From: Microbacterium sp. zg-Y625
GTDB taxonomy: Bacteria; Actinomycetota; Actinomycetes; Actinomycetales; Microbacteriaceae
Assembly: GCF_030246925.1 (NCBI RefSeq)
Contig: NZ_CP126740.1
Location: 248,001-312,000 of the forward strand
Direction of reading: 5' to 3'
Length of the DNA stretch: 64,000 nucleotides
Made by a program: the position numbers and the translations under genes
Shown here: one piece after another, positions 62,175-64,000 of the stretch
Layout: every line of letters begins with the position of its first letter
How positions within the stretch are numbered: position 1 is the first letter of the stretch
The notes under the pieces: generated by a model
Seen by the model: the letters and a program-made list of their open reading frames with translations, nothing else
What the model was told of the DNA's origin: nothing
Database searches by the model: none

Positions 62175-64000
62175 GGGCCGCGCCGATCCGGGTGCCTCAC
62201 CTGAAGGTGCCGCAGATGATCCTCGCCGAGCTGCGGCGCCTGGTGTCGACGAAGCTGTCGGCCCTCGCGCTGTTCGCCCTCATCATCGTTCCGATCCTCT
62301 ACGGCGGGCTGTACCTCTGGGCCAACCAGGACCCGTACGCGAAGCTCCCCGACATCCCGGTCGCCCTCGTCGTGGCCGACGAGGGCGTCCCCGCCGACGG
62401 CGACACCCCGGCGCGCAACATCGGCGACGAGGTCGCCGATGAGCTCATCAAGGGGCGCGATTTCGACTGGCATCGTGTCTCGGCCGCCCAGGCGAAGGAG
62501 GGACTGGAGCGGGACGAATTCGACTTCGCCATCACCCTCCCCGCCGACTTCACCGCCGCCATCGAGTCGGTGTCCGGCGACGACCCCCGTCAGGCCGACA
62601 TCCTGCTGGAGACCTACGACGCCAACAGCTACCTGGCCAGCAGCATCGCGACCCAGGCTGTGGATCGCGTCCGCACGAGCGTCGCCGAGCAGGTCGGGCG
62701 TGAAGCGGCCACCACGCTGCTGAATTCCATCTCGACCATCCGCGGCAAGATCGTCGAGGCGGGCCAGGGCGCCGACGAACTCGTCACGGGCGCCGCCGAA
62801 CTCGCGGATGGCACCGTGCGCCTCGTCGAAGGGGCCGCGAGCGCCGTCGAGGGGACCGTGCAGCTGCAGAACGGCGCCGCCGCGCTCGCCGACGGCGCGG
62901 CCCGCGTCGCCGCCGGCGATGACGAACTGGCCGCCGCCGCGAACCGGGTCGGAGCGGTGGTCAACCAGCTGACCGCCGACCTGCCGCAGGCGCGGGCCGA
63001 CATCGCCACCGACCTGCTCGCGCTCGGGCTCGACCAGGCGACCGTCGACGCGGTGCTGACACGGCTCGACGTCGTCGGCGCGACGATCCGCGCGGGCGAC
63101 CAGCGCGTGCAGGAGGTCGTCGGCCAGATCGACCAGCTCGCCAGCGGCAGCACCGAGGTGGCCAACGGCGCGGTGACGCTGCGTGACGGCCTGGGGACCC
63201 TCGGCTCCGGGCTGCAGGAGCTGTCGACGGGCACCGGCACCCTCCGCGACGGCGCCGCCACGCTCTCCTCGGGCACCGTGGAGCTGCGCGACGCGCTGGT
63301 CAGCGGCGCCCAGGAGATCCCCGACAGCAGCGAGGACGTCCGAAGCGCGCAGGCGCGCACGATCGCCGACCCCATCGCGATCGACACCACCGCCGCGGCG
63401 GAGGCGGCGAACTACGGCGCGGGCCTCGCGCCCTTCTTCGGAGCGCTCGCCGGCTGGATCGGCATCTACGCGCTGTTCCTCATCGTGCGGCCCATCTCCC
63501 GCCGTGCGGTGACGGCCCTCCATTCCCCGGTGCGCATCACCCTGGCGGGGTGGCTGACCCCTGGCCTGCTGGGCGTGCTGCAGATGTGCCTGCTCTTCCT
63601 GGTGCTCGTCTACGCCCTCGGCTTTCCCATGGTCTATCCGCTGGGCACCCTCGGCATCATGCTGCTGGCGACCCTCACCTACACCGCGATCATCCTTGCG
63701 CTCAATGTCTGGTGGGGGGAGGTGGGCCAGTTCATCGGGCTCGTGCTGATGGTGCTGCAGCTGGTCAGCGCCGGCGGCACCTTCCCGTGGCAGACCCTCC
63801 CCGGCCCCCTGGCCGCGCTGCATCAGGTGCTGCCGATGAGCTTCGTCGTCGACGGCATGCGCCAGTTCATGTACGGCGGCGACCTCGGCCGCACCGTGCT
63901 GGATGCCGCCGTGCTCTTGACCTGGCTGCTTGCGGCATTCGCCATCGCCGCCATCGGCGTGACGCGGCAGACGCATTTCCGGGCCCTGCGCGACCTGGAG
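62171..64000 (+). CDS. YhgE/Pip-type membrane protein (partial, runs off the window)
   Basis: At least 610 residues are read without a stop. The N-terminus has a transmembrane helix followed by YGGLYLWANQDPYAKLPDIPVALV, the typical start of YhgE/Pip proteins (phage-infection-protein family, related to ABC-2 and type VII secretion accessory membrane proteins). A long coiled, Gly/Ala-rich external region has repeats of the form GAxxLxDGxxxL. A multi-helix C-terminal domain begins near residue 415. The substrate is unknown. Its coupling to a P-loop-less ABC-like protein suggests a two-part complex. Confidence 0.8.
   Translation, partial: MRAAPIRVPHLKVPQMILAELRRLVSTKLSALALFALIIVPILYGGLYLWANQDPYAKLPDIPVALVVADEGVPADGDTPARNIGDEVADELIKGRDFDWHRVSAAQAKEGLERDEFDFAITLPADFTAAIESVSGDDPRQADILLETYDANSYLASSIATQAVDRVRTSVAEQVGREAATTLLNSISTIRGKIVEAGQGADELVTGAAELADGTVRLVEGAASAVEGTVQLQNGAAALADGAARVAAGDDELAAAANRVGAVVNQLTADLPQARADIATDLLALGLDQATVDAVLTRLDVVGATIRAGDQRVQEVVGQIDQLASGSTEVANGAVTLRDGLGTLGSGLQELSTGTGTLRDGAATLSSGTVELRDALVSGAQEIPDSSEDVRSAQARTIADPIAIDTTAAAEAANYGAGLAPFFGALAGWIGIYALFLIVRPISRRAVTALHSPVRITLAGWLTPGLLGVLQMCLLFLVLVYALGFPMVYPLGTLGIMLLATLTYTAIILALNVWWGEVGQFIGLVLMVLQLVSAGGTFPWQTLPGPLAALHQVLPMSFVVDGMRQFMYGGDLGRTVLDAAVLLTWLLAAFAIAAIGVTRQTHFRALRDLE

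Noticed and set aside
62036..63976. Long minus-strand open frame opposite the YhgE/Pip gene
   Set aside because: His/Arg/Gly-rich, no motif; the plus strand encodes a typical YhgE/Pip start overlapping the upstream gene.

Overview
The window is high-GC DNA, about 70 % by eye, from an actinobacterium. Family content points to Microbacteriaceae, most likely Microbacterium or a close relative: a TreS/maltokinase pair, DUF222-HNH, a MukBEF-like operon, many GTG starts, and genes whose -10 box sits directly before the start codon. The genus is inference. No rRNA, tRNA, CRISPR array, phage or transposase was seen. Genes are densely packed, and 4-bp start/stop overlaps mark many operons.

Layout. 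(1) 0.1-7.6 kb, secreted proteins: a ThuA-like protein carrying an exact internal 798-bp duplication, a divergent secreted quinoprotein with a cupredoxin-like domain, a WxL-like protein and a DUF916-like membrane partner. (2) 7.6-23.0 kb, a catabolic island: TetR, AroE-like dehydrogenase, two IclR regulators, a TRAP transporter (dctP split from dctQM), a Gfo/Idh/MocA dehydrogenase, AroQ, and a coupled operon of acylating aldehyde dehydrogenase, citryl-CoA-lyase-like protein, ThDP enzyme and a 906-residue TIM barrel-VOC-TIM barrel fusion. (3) 23.2-29.4 kb: a small ORF, a trehalose-synthase-like GH13, an MFS/MarR efflux operon with two matching operators, and maltokinase. (4) 29.4-34.9 kb: a Wadjet/MksBEF-type operon (jetA, jetB, jetC) without jetD. 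(5) 35-38.9 kb: PTS EIICBA, a PatB/MalY aminotransferase, an acyl-CoA thioesterase. (6) 39-52.1 kb: an exopolysaccharide and CDP-sugar cluster. (7) 52.3-64 kb: small membrane protein, Nudix hydrolase, zinc-ribbon SDR, SH3-like mini-protein, two MFS exporters, DUF222-HNH, CoA-disulfide reductase-rhodanese behind a CsoR/CstR-type operator, a P-loop-less ABC-like protein and a YhgE/Pip membrane protein cut by the window end.

The most promising candidate for an undescribed system is the catabolic island. Its enzymes resemble quinate/shikimate breakdown (TRAP uptake, MocA and AroE-like dehydrogenases, AroQ, 3-dehydroshikimate-dehydratase-type TIM barrel) joined to chemistry not normally found there (ThDP enzyme, acylating aldehyde dehydrogenase, citrate-synthase-fold lyase, second TIM barrel). 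A 17-bp palindrome, approximately GTCYCRCYGARTGGRAC, recurs in its control regions, at the start of the first iclR gene, and (more weakly) between the ThuA and quinoprotein genes. This suggests one IclR-type regulon covering regions 1 and 2.
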